DNA from: Xanthomonas euroxanthea
GTDB taxonomy: Bacteria > Pseudomonadota > Gammaproteobacteria > Xanthomonadales > Xanthomonadaceae
Length of the DNA: 64,000 nt
Direction: 5' to 3'
Assembly: GCF_900476395.1 (NCBI RefSeq)
Contig: NZ_UIHB01000001.1
Span: 585,384 to 649,383, forward strand
The notes beneath the pieces were generated by a model. The model saw nothing but the letters and a program-made list of their open reading frames with translations, made no database searches and was not told the origin of the DNA. Shown here piece by piece: positions 37,340-49,231 of the stretch. Within the stretch, counting starts at the first letter, position 1, and each line of letters begins with the position of its first letter. A program made the position numbers and the translations under genes.

Positions 37340-37957
37340 GTGATCGATCCGGACGGTTTCCGGCCAAACGTCGGCATCGTGCTGATGCGAGAGGATGGTC
37401 AGGTGTTCTGGGCACGACGTGTGCGCAGGGACGGCTGGCAGTTCCCGCAAGGTGGCATGAATACCGACGAGACACCCGTGGAAGCCATGTACCGCGAGTT
37501 GCGCGAAGAAACCGGGTTGTTGCCCGAGCATGTCGAATTGCTCGGTGCCACCCCTGGGTGGCTGCGCTATCGCCTGCCGAGCCGGGCAGTACGGCGCAAT
37601 GAGCGCCAGGTCTGCATCGGCCAGAAGCAGGTGTGGTTCCTGCTGCAGTTCACCGGCCACGAATCCCATCTCAAGCTCGACCACACCGACACGCCCGAGT
37701 TCGATCACTGGCGCTGGGTGGATTTCTGGTATCCGGTCGAGCATGTGGTGATGTTCAAGCGCGGGGTCTATGCGCGCGCGCTGCGTCATCTGGCTCCACT
37801 GGCGCAGACCATCGCCGGCTCGGCGGCGGTCGGGGTGATGCCCGAGCGTGCGCTGGAGGCCTGGTTGCCGGGCAGCAGCGCGGCCGGGCACGACAGCCCG
37901 CGCAAGCGTCCACGCAAGCGGGGCGGGCCTCGTGCGGTCCGGATTAATAATGATTAA
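37340..37957 (+). CDS. rppH: RppH, RNA pyrophosphohydrolase (Nudix)
   Basis: A 205-residue Nudix enzyme that removes pyrophosphate from mRNA 5' ends, triggering RNase E decay. The N-terminus [19 protein letters not shown] is typical of RppH/NudH. The Nudix box is in [23 protein letters not shown], with metal-binding Glu residues intact. A basic C-terminal tail ([11 protein letters not shown]) extends beyond the E. coli length. The start is GTG with AGGAG upstream. Confidence 0.95.
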   Translation: MIDPDGFRPNVGIVLMREDGQVFWARRVRRDGWQFPQGGMNTDETPVEAMYRELREETGLLPEHVELLGATPGWLRYRLPSRAVRRNERQVCIGQKQVWFLLQFTGHESHLKLDHTDTPEFDHWRWVDFWYPVEHVVMFKRGVYARALRHLAPLAQTIAGSAAVGVMPERALEAWLPGSSAAGHDSPRKRPRKRGGPRAVRINND

Positions 37958-37965
37958 CGTTTGGA

Positions 37966-37996
37966 ATTGACACCTATTCTCGTTTGCGGTGGAATC
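37966..37996 (+). promoter_or_regulatory. Fur-like box overlapping the bfd promoter
   Basis: A perfect -35 TTGACA (37968-37973) with TGGAAT 17 bases later (37991-37996) precedes bfd. The segment 37966-37984 matches the 19-bp Fur consensus at about 13 of 18 informative positions; the right half ATTCTCGTT matches 8 of 9. Iron-dependent repression of bfd would fit its known role. Confidence 0.45.
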
Positions 37997-38037
37997 AGTG
38001 CCGGTCCTCTCCGGATCGCCAGCACCCGACCGATACC

Positions 38038-38247
38038 GTGTACGTCTGCATCTGTAATGGGGTCACCGACCACCAGATCCGCGAAGCGGCCGAGAATGGC
38101 TGTGCCAGCCTGGCCGAGCTGACCATGCGCACCGGCTGTGGTTCAAACTGTGGGTCGTGCCTGGAGATGGCGGGCGATGTGTTGAGCCAGGCCCATGCGA
38201 GCCGCGCGCTGCCCTTGCCCATGCTGGGGCTTGCCAGCGCTGCCTGA
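38038..38247 (+). CDS. bfd: Bfd, bacterioferritin-associated ferredoxin
   Basis: A 69-residue [2Fe-2S] protein that reduces bacterioferritin iron so it can be released. Cluster ligands are seen in VYVCICNGVTD and RTGCGSNCGSCLEMA (four Cys). The GTG at 38038 is chosen because the protein then begins with the usual VYVCICN. A longer frame from 37984 would start upstream of the expected transcript start. bfr follows after ~350 bases that hold no gene I can support. Confidence 0.92.
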   Translation: MYVCICNGVTDHQIREAAENGCASLAELTMRTGCGSNCGSCLEMAGDVLSQAHASRALPLPMLGLASAA

Positions 38248-38599
38248 GCATTCTCCGGCGCGTCCGCGCGTCGTCGATGACAGGTTGACGGGGCTGGTGG
38301 GCGCATTGACGCCTTCCTGGTGCCACCCGCGCCCCTGGCGTCGACAGGTCGCCTTGCTGGCCTCCGGCCATGCGCTCGCTCCGGAACCGTTGCGGTCATC
38401 GGTCAGTTCACCGCTGGTTCCCTCCACAGTCCGCAGTGACTGCTCGACGCAGATCGACGGGAGCTCCGCTCCCACATAGACCGTACGACGATCCAGCCGG
38501 AAGCGGGCAAGCGTCCCGCAACTGATCACGATTCGCGTTCCTTCATGCGCCGCGGCAACGCGCTACAGTGCGGCCGGCTCACTGTCTCGGAGACGTCGC

Positions 38600-39070
38600 A
38601 TGAAGGGCGATACCAAGGTCATCGAGTACCTCAACAAGGTGCTCTACAACGAACTCACTGCGATCAACCAGTACTTCCTGCACGCCAAGATGCTGAAGAA
38701 CTGGGGCCTGAAGGAACTGGCCGAGCATGAGTACAAGGAATCCATCGACGAGATGAAGCATGCGGACAAGCTGTCCGACCGCATCCTGTTTCTCGAAGGA
38801 CTTCCCAATTTCCAGGCGCTGGGCAAGCTGCGCATCGGCGAGAACCCCACCGAGATGTTCCGCTGCGATCTGGCGCTGGAGCGTGAGGCGGTTGCCGTGC
38901 TGCGCGAGGCCGTGGCCTATGCGGAGACCGTCAACGACTACGTGAGCCGCCAGCTGCTGGTGGACATCCTGGAGTCGGAAGAAGAGCACATCGACTGGCT
39001 GGAAACCCAGCTGGATCTGGTGGCGCGCATCGGCGAGCCGAACTACCTGCTGACCAAGCTGGACGACTGA
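38600..39070 (+). CDS. bfr: Bacterioferritin
   Basis: A 156-residue haem-binding ferritin (24-mer iron store). Ferroxidase ligands are visible: Glu in [12 protein letters not shown], Glu-x-x-His in [10 protein letters not shown], and Glu and EEHIDWLE in the last helix. The haem Met lies near DEMKHADKL. The start [15 protein letters not shown] is typical. It works with the adjacent bfd product. Confidence 0.95.
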   Translation: MKGDTKVIEYLNKVLYNELTAINQYFLHAKMLKNWGLKELAEHEYKESIDEMKHADKLSDRILFLEGLPNFQALGKLRIGENPTEMFRCDLALEREAVAVLREAVAYAETVNDYVSRQLLVDILESEEEHIDWLETQLDLVARIGEPNYLLTKLDD

Positions 39071-39325
39071 GGGCCGCTGACCGGGCTGCAGCGCTGCCGG
39101 CAGGCGGCGCGTTGATGAGTGGCTTCGGCTCACTGCATCCTGGCTCTTTCTGCCGCCGGGCCTTCGGCCTCTTCCATCGCGAGAACAATGCCGGCGCGCA
39201 TGAGGTCATGAGCGGTCGGCGTGGCTGTCGCTGCCCGGAAACTGCATGTACCACGCGCACGCTCTTGCTGCGAGCGCGTCCTTGGCACCCGACTGACAGC
39301 CGCTGCCACGGTTTGTTGGCCGCCC

Positions 39326-41632
<2,307 letters not shown>

Positions 41633-43585
41633 TCAGAGCACCGCGTTCGTGAAGTCGAAGTCCAGTTCCTTGCCGACCGTCTGCACCAGGTTGCCCTGGA
41701 TGAAGTCCACGCCACTCATCCACATCGCCGCGGCCGACTGCGGGTCCTCGATGCGTTGGCCGATGATCAGCAAGCCACGCTGATGGGCGATATCGATCAC
41801 GCCGCGCAGTTCATCGCGGACTGCCGCATTGCCATGGGCATCGGCGAAGCGGTTGGCCATGCGCACGAAGCTCAGCGGCAGCTGGCTCAGCAGCGCGTTG
41901 GCTTCGTCGCCGGGCTCGAACTGGCTCAGGCAGAACTGCACGCCCGCCTGCATCAATCTGGCGCAGAACTGCTGCACGGTGACTGCGTGGATCAAGGCAT
42001 CGTCCAGGCGCAGGTCGACGATCAGCGATTGCCCGGCCACGCCGCGCTCGACCAGCGCCTTGAGCAACCAGTCGGCGAAGGCATCGCGCGCCAGCGTGCG
42101 CGGCGACTGCGACACGAACAACCGCAGCGGCGGGTGGGCGTGCTGGTACAGATGCAGCAGGCCGAGCGCGTGGTCCATGACCTGCTGGTCGAGATCGGCG
42201 ATGCGTCCGGCCGCTTCGGCGGCGGGAATCACCTGGCCGGCCGACAGCAGCGTGCCGTCGGCCTGGCGCAGCCGCAGCAGCACCTGGTATTGCGCCGTGT
42301 CGCCACCGGCCACCGCCACGATCGGTTGATACGCCAGTTCGAGCTGGCCTTCGACCAGGCGCAGCTGCTCCTGCTGTTCGGCCTGGCTGGGGGCCAGGTA
42401 GGCCTGCACGCCGTCGCTGCGCAGGCGTGCCTGCAGCGCGGTGCGCTCGACCGCTTCCAGTGCGCTGCCGGTATCGTCGAAGCCCAGGCCCAACGGTGCC
42501 ACGCCGATGGCGCAGCGCACGTGCACCGATTCTTCCTCGCGCACCGGGAAGGCATGGGCCGACAGCCGCTGGCGGATTTCCAGCGCCTGCTGTTCCAGGC
42601 TGGATTCGGGCATGTCCACGCCCAGCAGCAGGAAGCTGTTGTCGTTCAGGCGCGCCAGCGGATACGGCTGCGCGGCACTGGCCAGGCGATGCCCGGCCTG
42701 GGTCATCAGGCGCTCATAGGCGGCATAGCCATAGCGCTCGCGCAAGCCGAGCGCGCTGGCGATTTCAATGAAGAACAATCCGCCGGTCTGCTTGCGCGCC
42801 AGCGCATCGGCGAGCAGTTCCATCACATGGGCGCGTGTCGGCAGGCCGGTCTCCGGATTGCTGCGCACGCTGACCTGTTCACCGGCCTGCTGCAGCGCCT
42901 GCTGGCGTGCGCGGCGGATGCGGTTGGACACCGCGGCGATCAGGTGACGCGGGCGGATCGGCTTGGTCAGGAAGTCGTCGGCCCCGCTGTCGAGCACTTC
43001 GAACTGACGCTCCGGATCCGGGTCGCCAGTGAGGAAGACGATCGGCAGCAGCTGCTGGCCGGGCTGCTGGCGGATCAGGGTGGTCAGGCGGATGCCGTCC
43101 AGCTCGGGCATGTGCAGATCCATCAAAATCAGATCCGGGTGGTAGTCCTGGATCGCCTGCGGCACGCTGGCGGCGGTCATTTCCACCTGCGCATGCATGC
43201 CGGCACCGTGCAGCACGCTCTGCGCGAACAGCGCCTGCGAGCGGTCGTCCTCGACGATCAGCACGCGGTACGGCGCATCGGCGGCCATGGTGTCGTCGCC
43301 CTCGCGCGACGCCGAGACAGTCGCCAGCGTCGACGCTGCAGCCGTCGCGTGCGCACTGCCGCCTGGCGCGACGGCCTGGGCTGGTGCCATCGGCAGGATC
43401 GATGCGGGTGCGGCAGCGGGCGCGGGAATGATGGCGGCACTCACCGGCTCTGCCGGGTTGGATGCCGCCGCGGCCTCGTCGGCCCAGCGGCGCCAGTAGT
43501 CGGCCGGCGGTGTCTCGGCGCGCAGTGGACGATTACGCGTGGCGGTGTCGTCACGGGTGAAAGGAACCGGATCTCGGGCGGCCAT
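41633..43585 (-). CDS. REC-GGDEF-EAL response regulator with degenerate active sites
   Basis: A 650-residue protein. The REC domain (~105-225) has acidic residues in IVEDD, a phosphoacceptor in LILMDLHMPELDG and Lys in FLTKPIRP. The GGDEF-like domain (~245-385) has LNDNSF where GGDEF is expected. The EAL-like domain (~400-650) begins AYQPIVAV, and the EAL motif is replaced by QVLLR. Both c-di-GMP enzymatic sites therefore look inactive, suggesting a binding or signalling role, as known for FimX-like proteins. The start at 43585 has GGGAG upstream; it is TTG/ATG ambiguous by one codon. It abuts the hybrid kinase gene. Confidence 0.85.
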   Translation of the reverse strand: MAARDPVPFTRDDTATRNRPLRAETPPADYWRRWADEAAAASNPAEPVSAAIIPAPAAAPASILPMAPAQAVAPGGSAHATAAASTLATVSASREGDDTMAADAPYRVLIVEDDRSQALFAQSVLHGAGMHAQVEMTAASVPQAIQDYHPDLILMDLHMPELDGIRLTTLIRQQPGQQLLPIVFLTGDPDPERQFEVLDSGADDFLTKPIRPRHLIAAVSNRIRRARQQALQQAGEQVSVRSNPETGLPTRAHVMELLADALARKQTGGLFFIEIASALGLRERYGYAAYERLMTQAGHRLASAAQPYPLARLNDNSFLLLGVDMPESSLEQQALEIRQRLSAHAFPVREEESVHVRCAIGVAPLGLGFDDTGSALEAVERTALQARLRSDGVQAYLAPSQAEQQEQLRLVEGQLELAYQPIVAVAGGDTAQYQVLLRLRQADGTLLSAGQVIPAAEAAGRIADLDQQVMDHALGLLHLYQHAHPPLRLFVSQSPRTLARDAFADWLLKALVERGVAGQSLIVDLRLDDALIHAVTVQQFCARLMQAGVQFCLSQFEPGDEANALLSQLPLSFVRMANRFADAHGNAAVRDELRGVIDIAHQRGLLIIGQRIEDPQSAAAMWMSGVDFIQGNLVQTVGKELDFDFTNAVL

Positions 43586-43623
43586 CAATACTCCCTGCAG
43601 TCGCGATGATTATGCGATGAACT

Positions 43624-44250
43624 TCACGATAGCGGGGAGCGACGTGCAGCCGGCGTGGTGGCAGGGCGCATCGGCGCAATCAGCCGCCGCATGCCCCGCC
43701 ACAGCAATCGCCACACCCACCAGACCACCAGCGTAGCGAGCACGCTGGAGCCCACCGCAACACTGAGTGCCAGCCATGGGTGCGCCAGTGCCAGCGCCAG
43801 GGCAGTGGTGGCGATGGTGTCCTCGGCCAGCGAGGCGACCCAGTTGCTGGCCGGTTCGGGCGAGGTGTTGAGCAAGGCGCGGGTGCCGGCCTTGAGGGTG
43901 TGGCTGGTCAGCGCCACGCCGGCGCCTGCGGCCAGCACGCCGGTGCTCAGGTCACCGTCCGGCGACAGCGTGGCCGCTGCCAGGAAGGCGCCGGCGGGCA
44001 CCCGTGCCAGCGTCTGCAGCAGGTCCCAGCCCGAATCCACGCCGGGGATCTTGTCGGCGAAGAACTCGGCCACTGCCAGTGCACCGGAGGTGCCGAGCAC
44101 CCACCACGACTGCGCCGGATGCAGGGCCGGCGGCAACTCGATCCAGCCGAGCAGGCCGGCCAGGCCGACACCGAAGACGGTGAGATAGACACGGATGCCG
44201 GCCAGCCAGGCCAGCAGGATGCCGATCACGAACAGATGGGCTTCGCTCAT
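43624..44250 (-). CDS. DUF4126 family membrane protein
   Basis: A 208-residue polytopic protein with hydrophobic segments near residues 5-25, 30-45, 60-75, 110-130 and 155-185. SEAHLFVIGILLAWLAGIRVYL at the N-terminus and AVAEFFADKIPGVDSGWDLL are the family landmarks. Function is unknown. The ATG at 44250 has AGGAAG upstream. The 38 bases between it and the REC-GGDEF-EAL start allow co-transcription. Confidence 0.8.
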   Translation of the reverse strand: MSEAHLFVIGILLAWLAGIRVYLTVFGVGLAGLLGWIELPPALHPAQSWWVLGTSGALAVAEFFADKIPGVDSGWDLLQTLARVPAGAFLAAATLSPDGDLSTGVLAAGAGVALTSHTLKAGTRALLNTSPEPASNWVASLAEDTIATTALALALAHPWLALSVAVGSSVLATLVVWWVWRLLWRGMRRLIAPMRPATTPAARRSPLS

Positions 44251-44345
44251 GGCGTTGCTTCCTGCGAACAATACGGAACTATCGGATAACCGCCGGTCCA
44301 GCGCCAGCGCGATGGTTGCCGACGCTCTGGCACACTACGCCGCCC

Positions 44346-45116
44346 ATGACTGCGCCGGCCCGTCCGGACCCGATGCCCATGCGACCAGCCGCACGCGTTC
44401 AGATCGTCCAACGTGACTCCGGCGGTGGCCGTTCCGGCGGCCGCTGGCGGTGGCTGGTGATCGCGCTGGTGTGGCTGGCATCGCTGGGCGGGGCATGGTG
44501 GATGGCCAGCCGTACCGCCGCGCCGCGCCTGGTCGAGGCCGAGGCGGCGTTGCAGCAGGCGCAACGCAGTCAGGCCCAGCAGCGTCGGCAGATTGCGCAG
44601 TTGCAGCAGCGCCAGGTCAATCTGGAGATGTCCGACAAGATCAGTCGCGCCGCCAACACCGAAGTGCAGGCCTCGCTGGCCGAGCGTGACGAGCAGATCG
44701 CCGCACTGCGTGCGGATGTGGCGTTCTACGAGCGCCTGGTGGGCTCCACCGCGCAACGCAAGGGGCTCAACGCACACTCGGTGCAATTCAGCGCAGAGGC
44801 CGGCGGCACCTGGAACTACAGCGTGGTGCTGACCCAGAACCTCAACCGCGGCGCAATCAGCCAGGGCCAGCTGCGCTTTACGGTGGAAGGCGTGCGCGCC
44901 GGCAAGCTGGTCACGGTGAACTGGAACGAGCTGCACCAGAAGCCGGATGCAGCCGGGCAGGCCTACTCGTTCCGCTATTTCCAGCAATTGGACGGCAGCG
45001 TGATCCTGCCGAAGGATTTCACTCCGCAACGTGTCAAAATCACCCTGAGCGGCGACGGGGCGCCGGTCAATCAGACATTCGACTGGAAAGTCGCCGGGAG
45101 TGGCGCGGGGGAGTAG
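44346..45116 (+). CDS. DUF6776-type coiled-coil inner-membrane protein
   Basis: A 256-residue protein with a basic N-terminus, one transmembrane helix ([19 protein letters not shown], ~35-55), a long coiled coil (~60-140) rich in Gln and Ala, and a beta-rich C-terminal domain. In Xanthomonas such a protein commonly precedes a bactofilin. Here the stop is 3 bases before the bactofilin ATG, so the two likely act together at the envelope. The exact role is unknown. Confidence 0.75.
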   Translation: MTAPARPDPMPMRPAARVQIVQRDSGGGRSGGRWRWLVIALVWLASLGGAWWMASRTAAPRLVEAEAALQQAQRSQAQQRRQIAQLQQRQVNLEMSDKISRAANTEVQASLAERDEQIAALRADVAFYERLVGSTAQRKGLNAHSVQFSAEAGGTWNYSVVLTQNLNRGAISQGQLRFTVEGVRAGKLVTVNWNELHQKPDAAGQAYSFRYFQQLDGSVILPKDFTPQRVKITLSGDGAPVNQTFDWKVAGSGAGE

Positions 45117-45119
45117 CTC

Positions 45120-45569
45120 ATGTTCGGAAACAAATCCAACCGTGGTGCGCAGACCGTGGTCGATACCTTGATCGGGCCGCAGGTGGTCATCCGCGGCGAC
45201 CTGGTGTTCAGCGGCGGGCTGTATGTGGAAGGCCGCATCCTGGGCAAGGTGATCGCCGAAGACGGCGCCGGCGCCATCTTGACGGTGGCCGAGCAGGGCA
45301 GCATCGAGGGCGAGGTGCGCGCGCCGGTGGTGATCATCAACGGCCAGCTGACCGGCGATGTGCATGCGGCCGAGCGGGTCGAACTGGCCGCCAACGCGCG
45401 GGTGCAGGGCAATGTGCATTACCAGGTGGTGGAGATGAGCGCCGGTGCGCAGCTCACCGGGCGCCTGATCCATGCCGCCACCGCCGGCGCGACCGCCGCG
45501 TTGCCGGCGCCGGACGCCGGCCGCGCCGAGCCCGCCAAGGCCTTGCAGGCCGAGACAGCCGAGGCCTGA
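45120..45569 (+). CDS. Bactofilin, polymer-forming cytoskeletal protein
   Basis: A 149-residue protein with the bactofilin (DUF583) beta-helix: [20 protein letters not shown] at the start, then repeated VxGxxxG turns ([50 protein letters not shown]). Bactofilins self-assemble into filaments that place cell-wall or surface machinery. It is translated directly after the coiled-coil membrane protein. Confidence 0.92.
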   Translation: MFGNKSNRGAQTVVDTLIGPQVVIRGDLVFSGGLYVEGRILGKVIAEDGAGAILTVAEQGSIEGEVRAPVVIINGQLTGDVHAAERVELAANARVQGNVHYQVVEMSAGAQLTGRLIHAATAGATAALPAPDAGRAEPAKALQAETAEA

Positions 45570-45652
45570 GTGCGTGGCCTGCGGCTGAAGCGGGGTGTCG
45601 GGTTTGGCAGGCAGCGCTTGAAGTGGGGCCGCCTGGCCCCCATGCTGACGCC

Positions 45653-46039
45653 ATGAGCACGCTCGTTTCGCTTCCCACCGCCGCCCCGGCCCCGGACTAC
45701 CAGTCCATCGACCGGCCGCTGAACTTTTCCGTGGCCGCCGCCAGCAAGGTGCGCGAGCTGATCCAGGAAGAAGGCAACGCCGAGCTGGCGTTGCGCGTCT
45801 ATATCCAGGGGGGTGGCTGTTCCGGCTTCCAGTACGGCTTCGAGTTCGACGAGAACCGCGCCGAGGACGACCTGGCCGTGGCCACCGACGGGGTGACGCT
45901 GCTGGTCGACCCGCTGAGCCTGCAATACCTGATGGGCGCGGAAGTGGACTACACCGAAAGCCTGACCGGGGCGCAGTTCGTGATTCGCAATCCGAATGCC
46001 AAGACCACCTGCGGGTGCGGCAGCAGCTTCAGCGTCTGA
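45653..46039 (+). CDS. erpA: ErpA, iron-sulfur cluster insertion protein
   Basis: A 128-residue A-type Fe-S carrier (HesB/IscA fold) that passes clusters to target proteins. Three cluster Cys are present: GGGCSGFQ and the C-terminal TTCGCGSSF. The internal [15 protein letters not shown] is typical. The start at 45653 gives the usual N-terminus. The following interval 46040-46687 (~650 bases) has no gene I can support. Confidence 0.95.
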   Translation: MSTLVSLPTAAPAPDYQSIDRPLNFSVAAASKVRELIQEEGNAELALRVYIQGGGCSGFQYGFEFDENRAEDDLAVATDGVTLLVDPLSLQYLMGAEVDYTESLTGAQFVIRNPNAKTTCGCGSSFSV

Positions 46040-46687
46040 ATCGGCGCGGTTGCCGGTGTTTGAGGCGCGGGCGATCTGCTGTGTGCAGCGTTTCCATGTT
46101 CAGCGCGACGTGGTGAGTGCGGTAGCGGCATAAGTGCGGCGACAGGGCCGCATGCGGTACGTCGCTTGTGCATTGCGGATCTCTTGGACGCGATGCATGT
46201 CGCGCGACACCAACACCGATACCGATACCGTTCGCCGGGCGCAGTCAAAAAAACGCCGGGCGATGTGCGCCACGTACCGCTCAAACGATCGCCACCGGGA
46301 CGAATGCCACGGGGTGGCATGGCGCCAAGCGCTATCGATGTGCATGTCTAACGCGCTGTAAACATTTGCGTGCTGCGGGGTTTCGCCGTGCGCGCGCAAG
46401 CTTCGTGCGCGTGAGCTGCAGCGCGTGCGGCGATGGACATACTGCACGCACGCTCAGCGCCGGTGCCCGGACATGCTCGCTTCATTCATGCATCGCGTCT
46501 TGTCTTGCCTGACACACGCAGGCCTCGCCACTGCGCTGAGCGAGCGTGCCGCGCGCGATGCCACTTCCACACCATGGCGCAGTAAGCGCATCGCCACGCG
46601 TGCGTACGTGGATCGGGCAGCTGATCCCGCTCCTTTGTCGCGCCAGCTCCCCGCCCCTTGCATCCATCCATGAGAGAACGTCTCACC

Positions 46688-47950
46688 ATGTTGCAGATCA
46701 GAACCCGATCGGCGTTTGGCCTGCTGGCCATGCTTGGCATCGCCAGCGCAGTGCTTGCACCCGGTGCGCAGGCGTCACCCGCGCGCGGCAGCTTGCTCAG
46801 CAGCAATTTCCTAACCAGCTACACCCGCGATGCGATTGCCGCATTGCTCACCGCCGAGCCGGCGACCGAACAGCCCAGATGCAACGTGCGCGTGGCCGAG
46901 TTCACCTATGCCACCGTCGGCGTCGATGGCGAGCCGGCCACGGCGTCGGGCGTGGTGCTGATTCCGGGTGGCGAGCGTTGCACCGGTCCGTATCCGTTGC
47001 TGGGCTGGGGGCGGTCGACCGCGACGCTCCGCAACGAGGAACAGGCCAAGGACATCCGTGATGCCAAGGGGAACGACCCGCTGGTCACCCGTTTGGCCAG
47101 CCAGGGCTATGTGGTGGTCAGCAGCGATTACCTGGGGCTGGGCAAATCCAGCTACGGTTTCCATCCCTACCTGCATAGCGCATCCGAGGCCAGTGCGACG
47201 ATCGATGCGCTACGCGCGGCACGCAGCGTGTTGCAGCGGCTGAAGACGCCGTTGTCCGGCAAGGTGATGCTGTCGGGGTATTCGCAAGGCGGCCATGCCG
47301 CACTGGCAACCCAGCGGGAAATCGAGGCGCATCTGTCCAGCGAGTTCCATCTGGTGGCCAGCGCGCCGATCTCCGGGCCCTACGCGCTGGAGCAGACCTT
47401 CGTGGACAGCTGGAGCGGGAGCAACGCCGTCGGTGAAAGCAGCTTCGGCATCATTCTGGGCAGCTACGCGATCGTCGCGATGCAGCACACGTATCGCAAT
47501 CTCTATCTGGCGGCCGGGCAGGTGTTTCAGGATCCGTGGGCGGCCAGGGTCGAGGGGCTGTTCCCCGGCAAGCTGGGCCTGACCGATCTGGTGCTGGGCG
47601 ATACGCTGCCCGGGATCGATCAGCTCAAGGTGTATTTCCAGCCCGGCTTCTACCGTGACTTCGCCAGCAACCCGGACAATCCGTTCCGCAAGGATCTGGC
47701 ACGCAACGACGTGCTGGACTGGGCGCCGCAGACGCCGACGCTGCTGTGCGGTTCGTCCAACGACGCGACCATCCCGCTGAAGAATGCGGTGACCGCCATT
47801 GCCGGTTTCAAGCGTCGCGGCAGCACCCAGGCAGCGCTGGTGGACATCGGCAGTGGCGACCCCAACGACAACTCGGCTTTCGTGCATCTGACCACCAATG
47901 AGCCGTGCATCGTCGCCGTACGGCATCAGCTGCTGGACAAGCAGCGCTGA
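46688..47950 (+). CDS. Secreted alpha/beta hydrolase (secretory lipase family)
   Basis: A 420-residue exported hydrolase: signal peptide with Leu/Ala-rich core, cleavage near AQASPAR. The nucleophile elbow is GYSQGGHAA (Ser), oxyanion-region GWGRST, later Asp in LLCGSSNDATIP and His in FVHLTT complete a plausible triad. Fold and size match secretory lipase (LIP)-type proteins, which act on esters outside the cell. The ATG at 46688 is chosen for the signal peptide; ATG codons at 46658 and 46670 are in frame. The exact substrate is unknown. Confidence 0.78.
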   Translation: MLQIRTRSAFGLLAMLGIASAVLAPGAQASPARGSLLSSNFLTSYTRDAIAALLTAEPATEQPRCNVRVAEFTYATVGVDGEPATASGVVLIPGGERCTGPYPLLGWGRSTATLRNEEQAKDIRDAKGNDPLVTRLASQGYVVVSSDYLGLGKSSYGFHPYLHSASEASATIDALRAARSVLQRLKTPLSGKVMLSGYSQGGHAALATQREIEAHLSSEFHLVASAPISGPYALEQTFVDSWSGSNAVGESSFGIILGSYAIVAMQHTYRNLYLAAGQVFQDPWAARVEGLFPGKLGLTDLVLGDTLPGIDQLKVYFQPGFYRDFASNPDNPFRKDLARNDVLDWAPQTPTLLCGSSNDATIPLKNAVTAIAGFKRRGSTQAALVDIGSGDPNDNSAFVHLTTNEPCIVAVRHQLLDKQR

Positions 47951-48261
47951 GGCCTGGATGGCGGGGCGCCGCCAGCGCCGATGATCGTCGCGTACCGGGT
48001 CCGCCTGGACGCGTCACGATCCGATCGAGGCCTTGTCGCTGTTGCAGGCGACAAGGCTGAGCATGCCCGGATTCGACCTGGTTGCCGCAACGCCGTGCCG
48101 ATCGCGCGTGGCCTGCCGTGCGGCGCAGCGCGCAATGTGACGCAGTCAGCACCGCCGGCGAGCGCGGGCCCATGGCAACGTCTGAACGCGCGCCGCCGGC
48201 CGGGCCTGCATCCGTGGCGCGCCGGTTGCAGGCGATGCCGATTATCGGCAGGCTTGCGCCG

Positions 48262-49152
48262 ATGTCAGAGCCTTCCTTTTCCTCCTCCGGTTTTGCCTTC
48301 ACCCACGCGCCACTGGATCGCGGCGATCTGCTGCGTGACGATGCTGCTGCGCTGGCGCGTCTGTGGCCGCAAGGCCGCGTGCTGCTGCTCGATGCCAAGG
48401 GCACCGCGCTGGCCGATGCCGATGGCCAGCCGCTGCTGATGGACGGTGCTGCGCTTGGCGAAGCGCCGGACGGAGCGATCTTTCTGGGGCTGCGCGATGG
48501 GGTCGGCTGGTTCTGCCTGCCGTCCGATGTGCCGGGTGTGGAAGCGCCGCAGCGCATCGACCTGCGCCAGGCCGCCGCCGACTGGCCGGCAGACGTCTCC
48601 ACCGCGTTCGCCTACGCACGCGCGATGCTGCACTGGCAGTCGCGCACGCGCTTTTGCGGTGTCTGCGGCGGGGCGATCGCGTTCCGGCGGGCCGGCTTCA
48701 TCGCCCATTGCACGCAATGCCAGACCGAGCATTACCCGCGCGTGGATCCGGCCATCATCGTGGCGGTCAGCGATGGCGCGCGCTTGCTGCTGGGGCGGCA
48801 GGCGAGTTGGGCGCAGGGGCGCTACTCGGTGATTGCCGGCTTTGTCGAACCCGGCGAGTCGCTGGAGCAGACCGTGGCGCGCGAGGTGTTCGAGGAAACC
48901 CGTGTGCAGGTGCAGGACTGCCGCTACCTGGGCGCGCAGCCGTGGCCGTTCCCGGGCGCGTTGATGCTGGGCTTCAGCGCGCGCGCTGCGGCAAGCGAAG
49001 TGCCGCAGGTCACCGGCGAGCTGGAAGACGCGCGCTGGGTCAGCCATGCCGAGGTCACCGCGGCACTGGCCGGCGACGGCGAGATCGGGTTGCCGCCGCG
49101 TATTTCCATCGCGCGCGCGCTGATCGAGCATTGGCATCGCGTCCATGGCTGA
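48262..49152 (+). CDS. nudC: NudC, NAD(H) pyrophosphatase / NAD-RNA decapping enzyme
   Basis: A 296-residue Nudix enzyme with a zinc ribbon (CGVCGG and CTQCQ pairs) and the Nudix box VEPGESLEQTVAREVFEETRV, followed by YLGAQPWPFPGALMLGF, the NudC-specific SQPWPFP-like motif. It hydrolyses NADH or removes NAD caps from RNA. The start at 48262 (MSEPSFSSSGFAFTH) is preferred; an in-frame ATG at 48172 exists. The 47951-48261 interval is otherwise empty. Confidence 0.93.
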   Translation: MSEPSFSSSGFAFTHAPLDRGDLLRDDAAALARLWPQGRVLLLDAKGTALADADGQPLLMDGAALGEAPDGAIFLGLRDGVGWFCLPSDVPGVEAPQRIDLRQAAADWPADVSTAFAYARAMLHWQSRTRFCGVCGGAIAFRRAGFIAHCTQCQTEHYPRVDPAIIVAVSDGARLLLGRQASWAQGRYSVIAGFVEPGESLEQTVAREVFEETRVQVQDCRYLGAQPWPFPGALMLGFSARAAASEVPQVTGELEDARWVSHAEVTAALAGDGEIGLPPRISIARALIEHWHRVHG

Positions 49153-49231
49153 GCCGGGGCGAGCGGCGCAGCGCACGCAGATCGGGTGCGCGTGCAGCGG
49201 CTCGGCTAGACTCGGCTGAGGAGGCCCACCC

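Noticed and set aside
46040..46687. Short open frames on both strands between erpA and the lipase gene
   Set aside because: Arg/Cys/His-rich shadow-like products without homology signals or ribosome sites.
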